NCBI GenBank assembly: GCA_028554755.1
Contig: JAPTOF010000005.1
Span: 20,434,001 to 20,498,000 of the forward strand
Length of the DNA: 64,000 bases
Source: Cordia subcordata
Lineage: Eukaryota; Streptophyta; Magnoliopsida; Boraginales; Cordiaceae
Direction of reading: 5' to 3'
Part shown: positions 36,043 through 48,186 of the stretch, in pieces
Position numbering within the stretch: the first letter of the stretch is position 1
Layout: every line of letters begins with the position of its first letter
Made by a program: the position numbers and the translations under genes
The notes under the pieces: generated by a model
The model's input: the letters and a program-made list of their open reading frames with translations, nothing else
The model's database searches: none
What the model was told of the DNA's origin: nothing

Positions 36043-37297
36043 TTGATATAATTCATGATTTGATTAAATGTTTTAAGGTCGCCATCAGCCATAAATTGCT
36101 TTGTCCCATGGAGAATTATCAAACATGGCTTAAATTAGACTTCGATACATGTAAGGTTTCACAGGGTTGTGAAAGATAGCATATAGGGACAACCGACCTC
36201 ATCAAGACTTCAACTTGGTGTCTCTGCCTTATTTGTAGACGGGGTCGCCTCCACGTCTGAAAAGCATTTTGAAGCTTAATTTATAAACCATCTATCTATA
36301 CATTTTTCCAAAATTCCATTAGCAGCTTTGATTTTATTCCCTAATTCGGGAAATTCGGCCCTAATGGCACGAACTTAGCTTGGATAATGTTATGAAGATG
36401 AAATTTGACGATGATAAACTGATAATGCAATTATGATAAAATAACTTAGACAATTTGATCTTTTTAATAACGCAAAGCGAGAAAAATCCAAATCTCAAGG
36501 CTAAAATGAAGTTCATATATCATAAGCCGTAGAATTATATTTCAAAAATTATGTTTTCACTAGTTAAAAGTGTTTCAAAAGAAAAAGTAGATCCCGCTAA
36601 AATCATATGAAAATTTAGATATTTTGATTTCATATTTACTAAATTAGTTGATTTAATGACAATAACAAAAAAAGTACTTAGCTCGATATCAAGTACTTGA
36701 AAACCCAATATCCAGTACTTGTAGTTTTTTTTTAAAAATACTTGGGCACCTAACTATGAGATATCTAGCCATATTCAACGAACAATCTCGTTTATTATAT
36801 TATTAATATGTAATATCTATTACACAAGTAATTAATATTACAAAAATTTTACTAATTATATTAGCTTATTCATACTTGTCAACTCGATGTAACTACTGAC
36901 CTCATCCCCCCAATCTCTGGTGACTAGACGGCGCATGGGATATGCACTCAGCCCGTTTCATGAAGCTCAACTCGCACTCGACTACTACATATACAAGTTT
37001 ACACTTGAGGAAATCCAAGCTTTCTTTGTGGACGGACATTTTTTTTTCCCCTTATCTCCATTAATGCCCAAAAATGGCCTATGAGCCCATTTGACTTTGC
37101 TTATTTTTATGTGCTTATAAACAGTTAATACTTACAAGCGAATGACAAATAAGTAAATAAGTGTTTAGATAATATGTGTTTACAATTAAACTACTAACAT
37201 GTTTAGTAAATATTTAGTAACTAGATGTTTATAAGTAACATTATTGGTTAAAATGACTAAAAATAATCTTTCATCAATCAATATTTAATTTTGAATT

Positions 37298-38012
37298 TTT
37301 TGCTTATAGACCCCCAGTGCTTAAGCCTAATTACACTGTTAGTTCCTAAATTTACGAAACTACAATTGAGACCTCCTGTATTTTTTCAAAAGTTGCACAC
37401 TTGTCCCTTCGTCAATTTTTCCGTTAATTCATTAATAGATTTTGTAAAATATCCATTTTGTCCTTATTTTATTGAATAAAATGTCTATTTGGCACTTGTT
37501 CTAATTAAAAAAAATAAAAAATTAAATAAAAAAAAGACAAAGGAAAATATCCATCCCCCCTAAGCCCACCACCCCCACCACCCCTACCCCCAACACCGCC
37601 ACCCCTAACCCCCTGGCCCTGCCACCTAGCACCCAAATCCCCCCCCCCCCTGCCAACCCCACCACCCAACACCCAAACCCTTAACCCCTGAAGAAGAAGA
37701 ATAAGATGACGATGATGATGATGAAAGGGGATGGGGTGTGATTTCAATTTTAATTTGATTTTTGAAATATGATGAAAATTTTAAAGAAAAAAAACGCAGG
37801 CGGTGTATGTGCAATTAAGGGCAAAAAACAAAATCTAGTTGCATTTTTGGCCCGTGTAGGACACTTGCCATCAAAATGGATAGAAATCGTGACAGAGGGA
37901 CCAAACGTGCAACTTTTGGAAAAACACACGAAATCTCAATTGTAGTTTCGTGAATTCAGAGACTAACGGTATATTTATGTTTAAACAGCGGGAGTCTATA
38001 ATTGAAAAAACT
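37298..38012. mobile_element. Long-inverted-repeat element with a C-rich centre
   Basis: Arms of about 140-150 bp pair with each other: the left arm around 37305-37440 and the right arm around 37860-38010 share ACGAAACTACAATTGAGA and CAAAAGTTGCAC. The outer ends are TTATAGAC and GTCTATAA. A strikingly C-rich, GGGGT-complement block (37555-37690) sits in the middle. No coding sequence is seen and no target duplication was settled. Confidence 0.65.
37555..37690 (+). repeat. Strand-asymmetric C-rich block
   Basis: About 130 bases made mostly of CCACC, CCCCTA and poly-C, with almost no G on this strand. The complementary strand is therefore G-rich with many runs of three or more G. The antisense open frame is glycine-rich and is an artefact of this composition. 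Confidence 0.85.
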
Positions 38013-38904
38013 TTTAATTCTCTTTAATTTTTGAAGGGTAAATAAGTATTTATTATTTATGGTCAAAGATCGATACTTATAAGTTGGAGGAAAAAACTAA
38101 GATAGAGAGCTTATTTTTTGCTACGTGCCTAAAATTGGCTTATAAACTACTGAACTGACATATGATTTTCTTTTTCTTTCTCTTTTTTTTTTTTCCTTTT
38201 TTGACTCGTAAGCTGGTTTGACAGCTTCTATGCAGTTGGCATAGTCAGTCCAAATAATACAACAGCAGCCATGTTTGGTAGAAAACAATGACATTATAAA
38301 AATAATATCTTTTGGACTTCTGTTGCTATTCTTGATAATTGGGGCCTACCCCTATTTACTATCTTAGGAGCCATATGAGTGTATCCAATGAACCAAAAGA
38401 ACCATATGCATCATGATTCTCTGTTCAAAAGGATAAGGAGATAATGGTGGATACGCTCAGCTCCTTCTAAAAAATTCCCACAAAAAATTATGCCATGAAA
38501 GAAAAAGAGAGATCAGGAAAAAGAACAATAGCCGAAGGGTATATATGTTTGGATATGCAAACCTTTGGCTCACAAGTGGGGAACCACAATGACTCATCGA
38601 CATGTTCAAGTGGGAGACCTCAGGGCGTGATAATGCGATAGCATTTTTGTGTTGTTGCATGGCAGTTGGTACGACATAACGAACATTATAATGTTATAAG
38701 AGAATTTAAATTTATTAGAGTAAACTTGTTACTAATATATTAAAGCAGGAGACTAATCCTAATATATTGGCATGAGAATGTGAGAGCGGTTTAGTATTTT
38801 TGCATGGCAATTGGAAGATGTAATAGCATTATAACATTAGAAGATAATTCAAATTTAGTCAAGTGGAGCATCTTTGTGATTTGACACAAAAAGGAAAAAA
38901 AAAA

Positions 38905-38921
38905 TAGAGAGAGAGAGAGAG
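38905..38921. repeat. GA microsatellite
   Basis: A short pure (GA)n run in spacer DNA. Confidence 0.85.
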
Positions 38922-38974
38922 CCTTCTTGTGGTAGATATGACTATTGATAGGTTACTATCCTATCTTAAAAAGT

Positions 38975-39835
38975 TGGGTAAATTGCACGTAACTTCCTTG
39001 CGATTTGTTATAAGTGTGTGTTTATCCTCTGTGATTAAAAAAATTAGTTAATTACCCCCTTGTACTTTCCAGAAGTGAAGCACATTACCCCTCTCCGTCA
39101 CTTTTCTGTTAGATTTAACCGAGTGTATGACACATGCGTTAGACCTGTGACTGGATTTAGTTTTTTTGCTGTTAAACTTGATTTTGGTAAAAATTACCGT
39201 ACCTTTTTTGTTTCCCAAAAACATTTGCAAGAGAAAAAGCTTAAACCCTTGATCTTAGTTTGAAATATATAAATTTTAACTTATTACACAATAAACATGT
39301 TTGCATTTTATTCCATTATTACAAATAAATATTTTTTGTCCTCGAAAAATGAAAAATAGAAAAAGAAATTAACCTCCACTGCTATCACGATCACACAACC
39401 ACTGTCTCATTAATTAAATTAATTATTTAATCAATTTTAATTTTTAATTATTTGATTAATTAATTAATCAATTATTAAATTATTAATAATTAAATAATTA
39501 ATTATTAATTAATTTTACTAATTATTAATTACTTCACGTTTTCAATTAAATAAAAAGGATAAATAGCATCGTATCCCCCTGTGGTTTGTTATAAGTGCAT
39601 CGTATCCCCTTGTGGTTGTCATAAATGCACTGTTAACCCCTGGGTTTGAAAGGCAAATTAGTCTTTTTGCAATTTCGTTAACCAAAACTAATGGAATTAA
39701 AAAAAAAGGCGTGTGTGCTTCACTTTTGAAAAGAATAGGGGGGTAACTAGCTAATTTTTAAATCACGTGGCGTAATGCACATTTATGACAAAATACAAGA
39801 GGGTTCCATTCAATTTACTATAAAAAGTTTATACT
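38975..39835. mobile_element. Long-inverted-repeat element with AT-palindromic core
   Basis: The left 110 bases (starting GGGTAAATTGCACGTAAC) match the reverse complement of the right end (AGTAAATTGAATGGAACC), including TTAGTTAATTACCCC and AGAAGTGAAGCACA-type segments. The core at 39405-39535 is a near-palindromic chain of TTAATTAA units. No protein is encoded. It shares motifs with the element at 43765-44720. Confidence 0.6.
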
Positions 39836-40376
39836 TGTAAAAAGTGTTTGATTTTATTTATTTATGTATTGTGGTTAACATGTCCTAGTACTTGCAAGCA
39901 TGATTTGTTTTTGAACCTTAAATATAAATAGTTTTAATGTTTTCATCAATGAATGTTGGAGAGACTCGCTCATGAACTAGACTTTGTACTTATTTATTTA
40001 TTGTACTTAACAATTAAAAATGATTATTGGATCAGATTAGACACTCAAAGAACCTATCTGCGGTGGTGGCTTGCTGACCCAAAACTGTATTAATTAGTTG
40101 GGAAATCTCTGTCCAAGAGATATGCTTTCATGCATGCCTACAGTCAAGTTTCTAAAATGCCCCACTTTGCAATTAAATATCTTGAAGATAAATGTCATTA
40201 TCATATTTTCATTATCATTATCTTGAGAAATTTTGGGCGGACCTCCAGAACTCTATAAGAAATTCTAAACTTTCTGACTATATATATAGTGTTTACTACT
40301 ACACTTTTTTGTTCCTTTTTCTTTTTCTTTTCGTTTGGGTTTTTTGTTCCTTTTTCTTTTTGTTTGGGTTCATGGA

Positions 40377-40450
40377 CAATTTATTAATTATTAGGAAAGA
40401 CTTTGACATTTTTCAATTTATTAATTATTAGGAAAGACTTTGACATTTTT
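40377..40450. repeat. 37-bp tandem duplication
   Basis: Two perfect adjacent copies of a 37-bp unit (40377-40413 and 40414-40450) that starts CAATTTATTAATTATTAGG. The copies appear identical, so the duplication is recent or assembly-related. Confidence 0.9.
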
Positions 40451-40671
40451 CTTTTTATCTCCCATCCCTGATCTTACCCTCCATCCTCTATGAAAATTAA
40501 ACCTAAAATCTTACTCCTAAAGAAAGTAACGTCAACCGCTTAACTCAAGCTCTCATCCCAACTTTAACATTAGTAGCAGATGCACACACTCGTAATTTGG
40601 TAACGTTAACAACCTCTATATAATTAAACCTAAATGTGTAGGCCATGTAAGGATAGATGAGATTCATATTT

Positions 40672-41473
40672 AGGCTCCTTTTGTTTGCAGGAAAATGTTT
40701 TCCCAGAAAATGTTTTTTAGGTTTTTTACTATTTGGTAACACAGGAAAATAAGTCAATAAAAAAAACATTTTACAGTCGACGGAAAACTCTAGTTCAAAA
40801 TGAAGGAAAATATTTTCTGGTGGCTAAGGAAGAAAACATTTTCCGAAAAGTAACTTCTTTTCTTAGTCCACCCCATACCCCTTGCCCCACCTACGCTTAA
40901 AAATTTTAAATTTTAAAAAAATTAAAAATTAAAAAATAAAATTTCAAATTAAAAAATTAAAGAATAAAAAATCAAAAATTAAAAATTAAATAAAAATAAT
41001 AAAATAAATTAAAAATTAATAATTTTAAATTCTAAAATTAAAAAAAACTAAAGTAAAAACTAAAAAAATAAATAAAAATAAAAATAAATTGAATATTAAA
41101 AAATAGAAATCAAAAAGTAAAACATTAAAAAATTAAAAAATTACAAACTTGAATTACAAAAAAAAAATTAAAGTTTTAAAAAGTAAAATAAAATATCAAA
41201 CAAAAATTGAAAATTAATAAATTAATTGTGTTAGATACTGAAGTTATTTTTTAAATTTTTATTTGCTTTTGGTTTTTAATTTTTCTATGTTTTATAATTT
41301 TTAGATTTTTAATTTTAATTTTATATTTTATTTTTAGTTTAAATAATATATTTTTAATTACAAAGTGTATTAAGTGTGGCTACCAAACATAGGAAACAAA
41401 TACCAAAAAATTTCTATTTTTCAAGAAAACATTTTCCATTAGCAAGTTATTTTCCTGCAAACAAACAGAGCCT
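40672..41473. mobile_element. MITE with GTTTGCAGGAAAAT ends and low-complexity core
   Basis: The left end AGGCTCCTTTTGTTTGCAGG and the reverse complement of the right end AGGCTCTGTTTGTTTGCAGG form a good inverted repeat of about 30 bases. The centre (40900-41350) is nearly all A/T, A-rich in its left half and T-rich near its right edge. No target duplication was identified; a hAT-like origin is a guess. Confidence 0.65.
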
Positions 41474-42536
41474 TGGTCAAATCTTTACTAGTATCCTAAT
41501 GTTTTTAACATTTCATGTGCTAAAAGATTTACTAACTTTCTAGTTTTGCCTCCATATTCCTACTTTATTCCTCCTTTAAATGGTAATAACTTATAAATAA
41601 TATTAAATTTGTTTTATAGCAAAAGATTATATTATATGAGAGAAAAATGGAAGATGAAGAAATATTGTACAACAATACTCGACAACTAATTACTTGACCA
41701 ATCATTAATTAATTTAATTAATTTTCTAACATAATATAATAATATATAGAGCTCGCCCTTGTCTTATTCGACCCGTCTTCTCATGTTCACAGTTATAGGA
41801 TATATATATAAAATGATTATTCACCAGGATAATTTAAAAAATGAGTCACCATGATGACGCTTAACAGATAATTCCTTCCTCAATTGTTTAATGCTTTTAT
41901 TTAGTACCAGTAATTAAGGGAGATTCATTTCACACTAGACTTCAGAAATTGGCGCATCGATTTAGTGTATATCATTTATTACGGTAAGAAAGATATGGCC
42001 TGTGATGTGATAGTAATCCTCAAGGATATTAGAAATATATATGGCGAGTAAAAAGAATGATTTTGCGAAGGAAGATAATTCTTACTTACTAGGTCTAATC
42101 GGATTAATTCTACTATTATTCTGTAATCTTTTTCTTTTTTTCTTTTTGCTCGACAAGTAAGTCAGTTTCATTCCAAAAAACACAATTATTACTCTGCATC
42201 CTTGTTTTGTTTATTGTTGCAGGTCTTTGGATCTCGAGCCACTTTAAAATCCGACCTAAATTTGTTAATTATTAATTTTAACATTATTAAATGCAAATTA
42301 TGAATTCTTGATTCTACTAGTAATGATAAATAAAAAAAAAAGGTTCATCAAGTAAATTAGAACATGCATGCATGAATCTGAGAGGGCAGAGAGAAAGCAT
42401 TTAAACCATCTAAGTCTCTCTCTGTTCCTCTTCACACGCCATCTCTTCTCCTAACCTTATGGGATACCTTGCTCTGGGTTGGCTGCCTGACGAGGGACCA
42501 CGTTTTTATTTTATAGTCAAAATATTTATATCCACA

Positions 42537-42537
42537 T

Positions 42538-42569
<32 letters not shown>

Positions 42570-42626
42570 TGTATTTATGTATGTATATATATATGTATAT
42601 ATGTATATATGTATTTATGTATGTAT
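42537..42626. repeat. TA/TATG microsatellite
   Basis: A compound run of TATA and TATG/TATT units about 90 bases long, ending directly beside the element at 42633. Confidence 0.85.
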
Positions 42627-42632
42627 TTTCAA

Positions 42633-43167
42633 TGGCGGACCTTGAACAAAATATTTGGGGAGCAACTTATCAACACTATAACGAATATATGAAAATATAT
42701 TTAAAAATTATTAAAATGCATATTTATTGTAAAATATCATAAAATATGTTCAAATACAAAAAACTGAAAAAAAATCATACTAATACAATAAAATACCTCA
42801 ATTATAATACTCCTGAATATTCTTGTACGAAAATATAATAATAAATTGAGACTTGAGAAATTTTTACATAAATTGGTAAGAACAAATTAGGTATATATGT
42901 AAAGGAAAATAACACTGGTATTCAAACAAATTGAATAATTAAATTAACATTTGAATTAGATTTATCATAAATAATAATAACTCAACTTACACGAATTAAA
43001 TTAGTTGGGTTGTTGGGCCCTTGGGGGGGGGGGAGGGGGGCAATTACAAAATTTTTTAGTATTTTTTTGTAAAAAGTCAATTGTATCATATATATATATA
43101 TATATATATGTATTTGTATTATTTTTCCAAAAAAATTGAGGGCCCCATGCCTAATGAAGGTCTGCCA
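42633..43167. mobile_element. Candidate inverted-repeat element with TGGCGGACCTT ends
   Basis: Starts TGGCGGACCTT and ends with the reverse complement of TGGCAGACCTT. Inside are poly-G runs (43022-43040) and a TA microsatellite (43087-43109). A similar GGGGACGGATTTAGAATTTT segment occurs in the first intron of the LRR gene near 52582. The inverted repeat is short; family is not assigned. Confidence 0.4.
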
Positions 43168-43764
43168 CTATATATATTCAGTTTCGCGTTATTTTTCTGA
43201 ATAAATTTTCTATATTTTGTGCATGTATTTCAGAATTTTCAAATTGGAAACAGTGCAAAATTTTGTGCTGATAAATTGTGACACAATAGGTTTTGTCTCT
43301 GATATCCACTCTAAAAATCATAAAACATATAAACCAGAAATAGGTGATGATGTGCAAATTTTAATTTTTATGGGTAGGGGATGAAAGATAAAGAGGATTG
43401 TTCCATTATTATATATTTTAACTTAAATAATAAAAGAAAATTAAAATTACAGGAGACCCAAACTTGCCCCATTCATGGACCTCAAGCACATCTCTTTTCT
43501 TGCAGACAAACTGGTAGGGGACCATATTAATGTGACTATAGTATCATGACAATTATATTCACACATAAAGTTTAGTATTTATAAATTTAATATTTTATTA
43601 CAAGAGTGATGTTATCCCACCTTAGTTGGACAAAATTTCGTTAAGTAAATAGAACTCAAAAATTAGTGGCTAATTGGGCTGGATTGAGGGATTATTTCAA
43701 TTAGCCAGGTCATGCTACAGTAATTTACATGGCCTCGTAAAATAAAATTCTAACACTTAATAAT

Positions 43765-44720
43765 ACTGGGTAAATGTATCTTATCTCCTATATTTATTTA
43801 AAACTTTCCACATTACCTTTTATACATTTTAAAAGATGGAATGTTACCTCCTTATAATTTGTCTAATTAGTTGAGTACCTCCCTATAGTTTGTGTAATTA
43901 ACTGATTATTCGGTTATGTTTTTAAAGTTGACCATATTACTTCCCTGTACTTTTTAGAGGGTGTTTGGTTTGGTTTTTTTTTTCTGGTCAAACCTACTTA
44001 AAGTCTAAATTAAGTTAATGGAAGTGTTTGTTTTAATTAAAAATGTGCTTTTTTTAAGTGGCTTTAAGTAGAAAATAAAAAGCTTCCCAACCCCAACTTT
44101 TGCTTTTTATGGCTTTAAGCACTTTGAAAAAAAAGTAAGTTTGACCAAATCATTTACTATTTTATCCTTACCTTTTTATTTTTGTTACTAAAATATCTTT
44201 ACTCTTTTATCTTATACTTACCTTTTTAAATTTTATTTTAATGTCTTTAATAGTCATTTTGATTATATAACTTACTTTTCAACCTACTTTAATCAAACAT
44301 ATAAATACTTATTTTTATAACTATAACTTTTATTCAAACACGTAACTGCTTAAAGTTGATAATAAAAAAAGCCACTTAAAGCTAGAAATGCTTTAAGTAA
44401 CTTTTTTATAAGCCAATCCAAACACCCTCTTAAAAAGTGACACAATTATCTCTTTTTTATGTTATTATTTGAATATTGTTAGCTAAAATTAAGTGTATAT
44501 TATCAAAGTATGTAGTACATTTTAAGTTTTAACACTCACAGATGTCAAAAAAAAAAAACTCATAAGATACATAGTAAATTAATTTGAACAAAAAAACGTT
44601 AAAATAGAGTATTATGTGTCATTTTTTAAAATAGCACAAATATTAATATTATAAATTTAAAAAACAAAATAACAGTTAATTAGACAAACTACATGAGTTA
44701 ACATACATATTTTTTCCTAT
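43765..44720. mobile_element. Inverted-repeat element interrupted by a Tourist MITE
   Basis: Left-arm motifs (TAGTTTGTGTAATTAACTGAT near 43878 and CCCTGTACTTTTT near 43944) reappear in inverse orientation around 44615-44710. The MITE at 43957-44429 splits the left arm. Removing it and one TTA copy restores CTGTACTTTTTAAAAAGTGAC. Outer borders are approximate. Confidence 0.5.
43957..44429 (-). mobile_element. Tourist-like (PIF/Harbinger-type) MITE, copy 2
   Basis: Same family as 1019-1475, in reverse orientation: GAGGGTGTTTGG at the left end, its complement at the right end, flanked by TTA (43954-43956 and 44430-44432). The internal sequence aligns over the whole length with copy 1. It is inserted into an older inverted-repeat element. 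Confidence 0.87.
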
Positions 44721-44854
44721 TAATAGTGCAAAGGGACCACCCACACTTGGGTACACAGTCATGGGAATCTCTGACCTAAGCATTGTGGTCCTCTTTTTTG
44801 AGTTTCTACCACCCACTCACCCACGCAATCTTGAGAGGCTTTGTCCAAAAACTC

Positions 44855-44862
44855 TATAAATA
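44855..44862 (+). promoter_or_regulatory. TATA box of the PB1 gene
   Basis: TATAAATA lies 195 bases upstream of the ATG at 45050. The inferred leader contains a strong pyrimidine tract of CTT and T runs (about 44918-44972), common in plant 5' leaders, and no ATG before the chosen start. Confidence 0.65.
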
Positions 44863-45049
44863 AGTGTTGAAGGGTACATTACATAGGCTTGAAGGCACCA
44901 CTCCAAAAGCATCTTCAAGCCCTTCTCCCTCTCCTTTCTTCTTCTTCTTCTTCTTTTTTTTTTTTTTTTCCCTTTTCTATAGCTTGTATCCTTTTCAATT
45001 CATATATCTAGAAACAAGCTGGACCCATCATCATCAGTTATATCTAAAA

Positions 45050-46174
45050 ATGCCCCGGAAAAACATGATGGTTGGACCTTTTACCAACTCTCATAATTTT
45101 ACTCTCAAACCTTGTTCGTCTACTAGTCTCAAGTTCCTTTGCAGCTATGGTGGCAAGATTCTCCCACGTTACCCCGATGGCAAACTCCGTTATCACGGCG
45201 GCGAGACCCGTGTTCTCGCCGTTGAACGCTCCATCTCCTTTGCAGGTAACGTTTTATATTACTCGACTTTATAAAATAATAAGGTATCAATTATCCGGGG
45301 ACATATGTATAACATTGCTCGTTGTTAGACCTTATAGATATGTGTATTCAAAGAGAAGGGTTAATTTCTTTTATGGTCCCTGAATTAATCACCGTGTGTC
45401 TTTTTGTCCTTAAATTATTGACAATTGTATAACGTTAGTCTAATTAATGTTTTCCGTTTAAAAATTAACGGGGCGCACGGGCATTCCCCATGCTAGTCCC
45501 GTTAACTCCTCAACGAAATTGTTAATTGAACTAACATTGTCCAGTTGGTAATAGTTTAGAGACTAAAAAAAACACATTTTAATAGTTGAGGCGTCAAATT
45601 GTCTCGAAGGTCATAGTTCTGGAATTAACCCTGAAGAGAAACATGAAGTAAGATGGATGTGATTTTTTTTTTTATTTTTATTTTTGCTTTTTTGACAGAG
45701 CTAATGGTGAAGCTAGGGGAGATGTGTGGGACATCAGTGAGTTTAAGGTGTCAGTTGCCAAATGAAGACTTGGATGCGCTGGTGTCGATCACCTCAGATG
45801 AAGACCTCGCCAATCTCATCGACGAATATGATGGTGCTGCCACAATCAAGATCAGGGCGTTTCTTTCCGCACCAAAATCAGTCAAAAAAGTGCCTTCCCC
45901 TACCCCTTCCACCAACACATCCCCGAAATCATTTTATTCATTTACTTCCGTGGCAAGCAATATGGGCCCGAGCCCGAGGTGCACCGTTGTAGACAGAGAT
46001 CAGATTTTGGCCACTATGAGACCTACACGTGGCGTGCCGGTCAGGCCTTGGGCAGCATTTCCAGTCATGTGCCACGAGAAAGCCGTTGGAAAGCTTCCCT
46101 GGTGCCATGGTCATGGAAACACTAGTGGTAGCCATATCTACCTCATTCACAATGGCAGCCACTGGCAATTATAG
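45050..46174 (+). CDS. PB1 (octicosapeptide/Phox/Bem1p) domain protein
   Basis: Two exons, 45050-45245 and 45699-46174 (GT-AG, split codon GAG), join to 223 aa. The PB1 domain occupies about residues 25-115. It has the basic-cluster side (LKFLCSYGGKILPRYPDGKLRYHGGETRVLAVERSISF broken across 28-65, with the conserved lysine in GGKILPR) and the acidic OPCA-type side (LPNEDLDALVSITSDEDLANLIDEYD). Having both surfaces, it could bind other PB1 proteins head-to-tail (known for the family). The tail is S/T/P-rich. No kinase or other catalytic domain is present. The intron carries a MITE (45358-45631). The same frame is open upstream but without an ATG. Confidence 0.9.
45358..45631. mobile_element. 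MULE-like MITE inside the PB1 intron
   Basis: Starts GGGTTAATTTC and ends with the reverse complement GGGTTAATTCC. The flanks CAAAGAGAA and TGAAGAGAA agree at 7 of 9 positions, suggesting a decayed 9-bp target duplication typical of Mutator-type insertions. It makes up about 60% of the 453-bp intron. Confidence 0.65.
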
Positions 46175-46219
46175 CATGCAGCCAAATTTCTCCAGCAAAA
46201 GGACTTAAATATATCTAAA

Positions 46220-46223
<4 letters not shown>

Positions 46224-46250
<27 letters not shown>
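46224..46250. repeat. AT microsatellite in the PB1 3' region
   Basis: A pure (AT)n run about 50 bases past the PB1 stop codon, probably inside the 3' untranslated region. Confidence 0.9.
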
Positions 46251-48186
46251 ATCAAAAAGAGGAATATAGATAATATAGGCAATTATAGACATGATGTAAA
46301 CCAGGGTCTGTAAATCTTAAAAAACCTGAAGGGATTGCTTTTTTTCTTTTTTTTGGCTGATCCTCCATGGCAATTGGCAAATTAATGGAAAAACGATCCA
46401 CTATCTTTCTTGGGTTCATGCACATGTGATGGTGAGCAAATCATTTCCTCCCCTTTCTTTTTTTTTTTTTTCTTTTCTTTTGTTTTTTTTAGTCGTCATT
46501 TGTTTTTTGCACCTCCACTAATTTTGATTTTAAAAGCTATTTGTTATTTATTGACAAAAATATTGTAAATCCGACACTGCCTCGATTGAATTATTTCCAT
46601 GACTTAGCCCTCGAACTTTGAACCATTATGAATCATTGATCACAATGGTTTTTCTTTTTTCTTTTTTTTTTTTCAATTTTTTTTAAGCAAAGGGATGAAC
46701 AACACAACTGGGATTAATCTATATTTTTTCCCTTTTCTTTGTTTCTTGGTTCCTTTTTCTTGGTTGTGTCACATGAGTTGCCTAACTCGCATGATATCGG
46801 GGAATCTTTCGGGTGGAAGCTAACCTTATCTCAAATTATTGTTATCCTTTATCGTTTTGGTGCTTTCCTTTTTTTTTTTTTTTGTTTGAGTTTTGTCTAC
46901 TTTAGCATGTTAATTTTACTTTTTATTTGTGTTTTTATTTGAATTAGTTGCTTTCTTTTATCTGTTTTTTGGTATAGGTTAATTTGGTATATGTGCGTGT
47001 GAAATTATGTGATTAGTTTCAATTAATTTTTCGTTTAATGGTGGTGCGAACTTATATTCTTGGATCTTCTATGGCAGGTGAAGAAAATCTCTCTAGAAGT
47101 TGCTTTATGCAAGGGTCATTAAGATCTCGATTGTCGTTGATAAATTGTAAGTTGTTTATCTTGTTTTAGTTTTTGTTTTATTTTACTTTCACTATGGTAA
47201 AATTAATTTAACGTCGTGAAAAAGAGTTATATTTGAAATTAGAATTGAAATATAAAAAAAAAAAGGAAATGAGCCTAATAATATTCTTAGAAAAGTAAAA
47301 AATAGAAAAGTAAAATCAAAATATTTTCTTTTTAAATATTGCGTTCTAAATTTGGATTCCTTCATCACCTTTAAACTTGTCATTACAAGGACTCGAAAGT
47401 TCCTCTGGTCTAAACATTTCCATAATTTTCCTTCCAAATCTCTCTAGAGTAATCTTTGACATTTTCAGTTTTGATGAAATTTGGAAGCTTCGTAATGTAA
47501 TCCAAGTCTTATGTTGACCCTAAAAATAGAAAAAATAAAAATAAATAAAATTCAAGTCATGTAAATCTTAGAGAAGAATCATGATATTTTAGTTGCTTAT
47601 TTTTGTCCTACTCCTATTAAATGTGATGATGATGTCTATTTGTTTGATGTGGATAGAAGCCATTTGATCTCATGTTAACTGGTTAGTGCTTTTCATATCT
47701 CATCAGTTTTTTTTTTTTGCCCTTTTAAATCTCCCTACAACAGATCTTGAGCGAATTGTTTATGAAATTATCATGTGTTATTAATTTGTTATCATGTGAA
47801 TGGTGTCTTTTGTTATTGATTTTGGTCATTTTTCAATTGATCGTTGTTAGTTCGGTGACTTTTATAATATTATCATGTGTTATTATTTTTTCTTTTGATT
47901 TATTTTTTCCCCATTGCCAATAAATACTATTTGAGTAACAATTTTTCCTGATAGTTATTGAGCAGGCCAGGAGAAGTCTGGAGTAATATATATCCCATGG
48001 CCCATGGCAGCTGGAAAATGAATGTGCATCAAATTATTTGAGGACACATTTAACATATATAATCCAAAAGAGTTTGAAAAAATTAAATGAAAAGAAAGGA
48101 CATTTTTCTATTGGAGATGTGGATTGAAATGAAAGCTACACAAATTTTGCGAAGAGAAAAAGGCTCTCCACTCAAGTACCATTCAA

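Larger units (their letters stand above)
34475..45049. other. Gene-free spacer built from inverted-repeat elements
   Basis: About 10.5 kb without a supported gene. Separate entries cover the recognisable elements: 35667-36042, 37298-38012, 38975-39835, 40672-41473, 42633-43167, and 43765-44720 with a nested MITE. Between them lie AT-rich stretches and microsatellites. Open frames here translate to low-complexity peptides. Confidence 0.65.

Noticed and set aside
37505..37747. Glycine-rich antisense ORF
   Set aside because: Produced by the C-rich block; no start context or homology.
44864..45049. Upstream extension of the PB1 protein
   Set aside because: The frame is open but begins at GTG and includes a poly-Phe run from the pyrimidine-rich leader. 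The first ATG is 45050.
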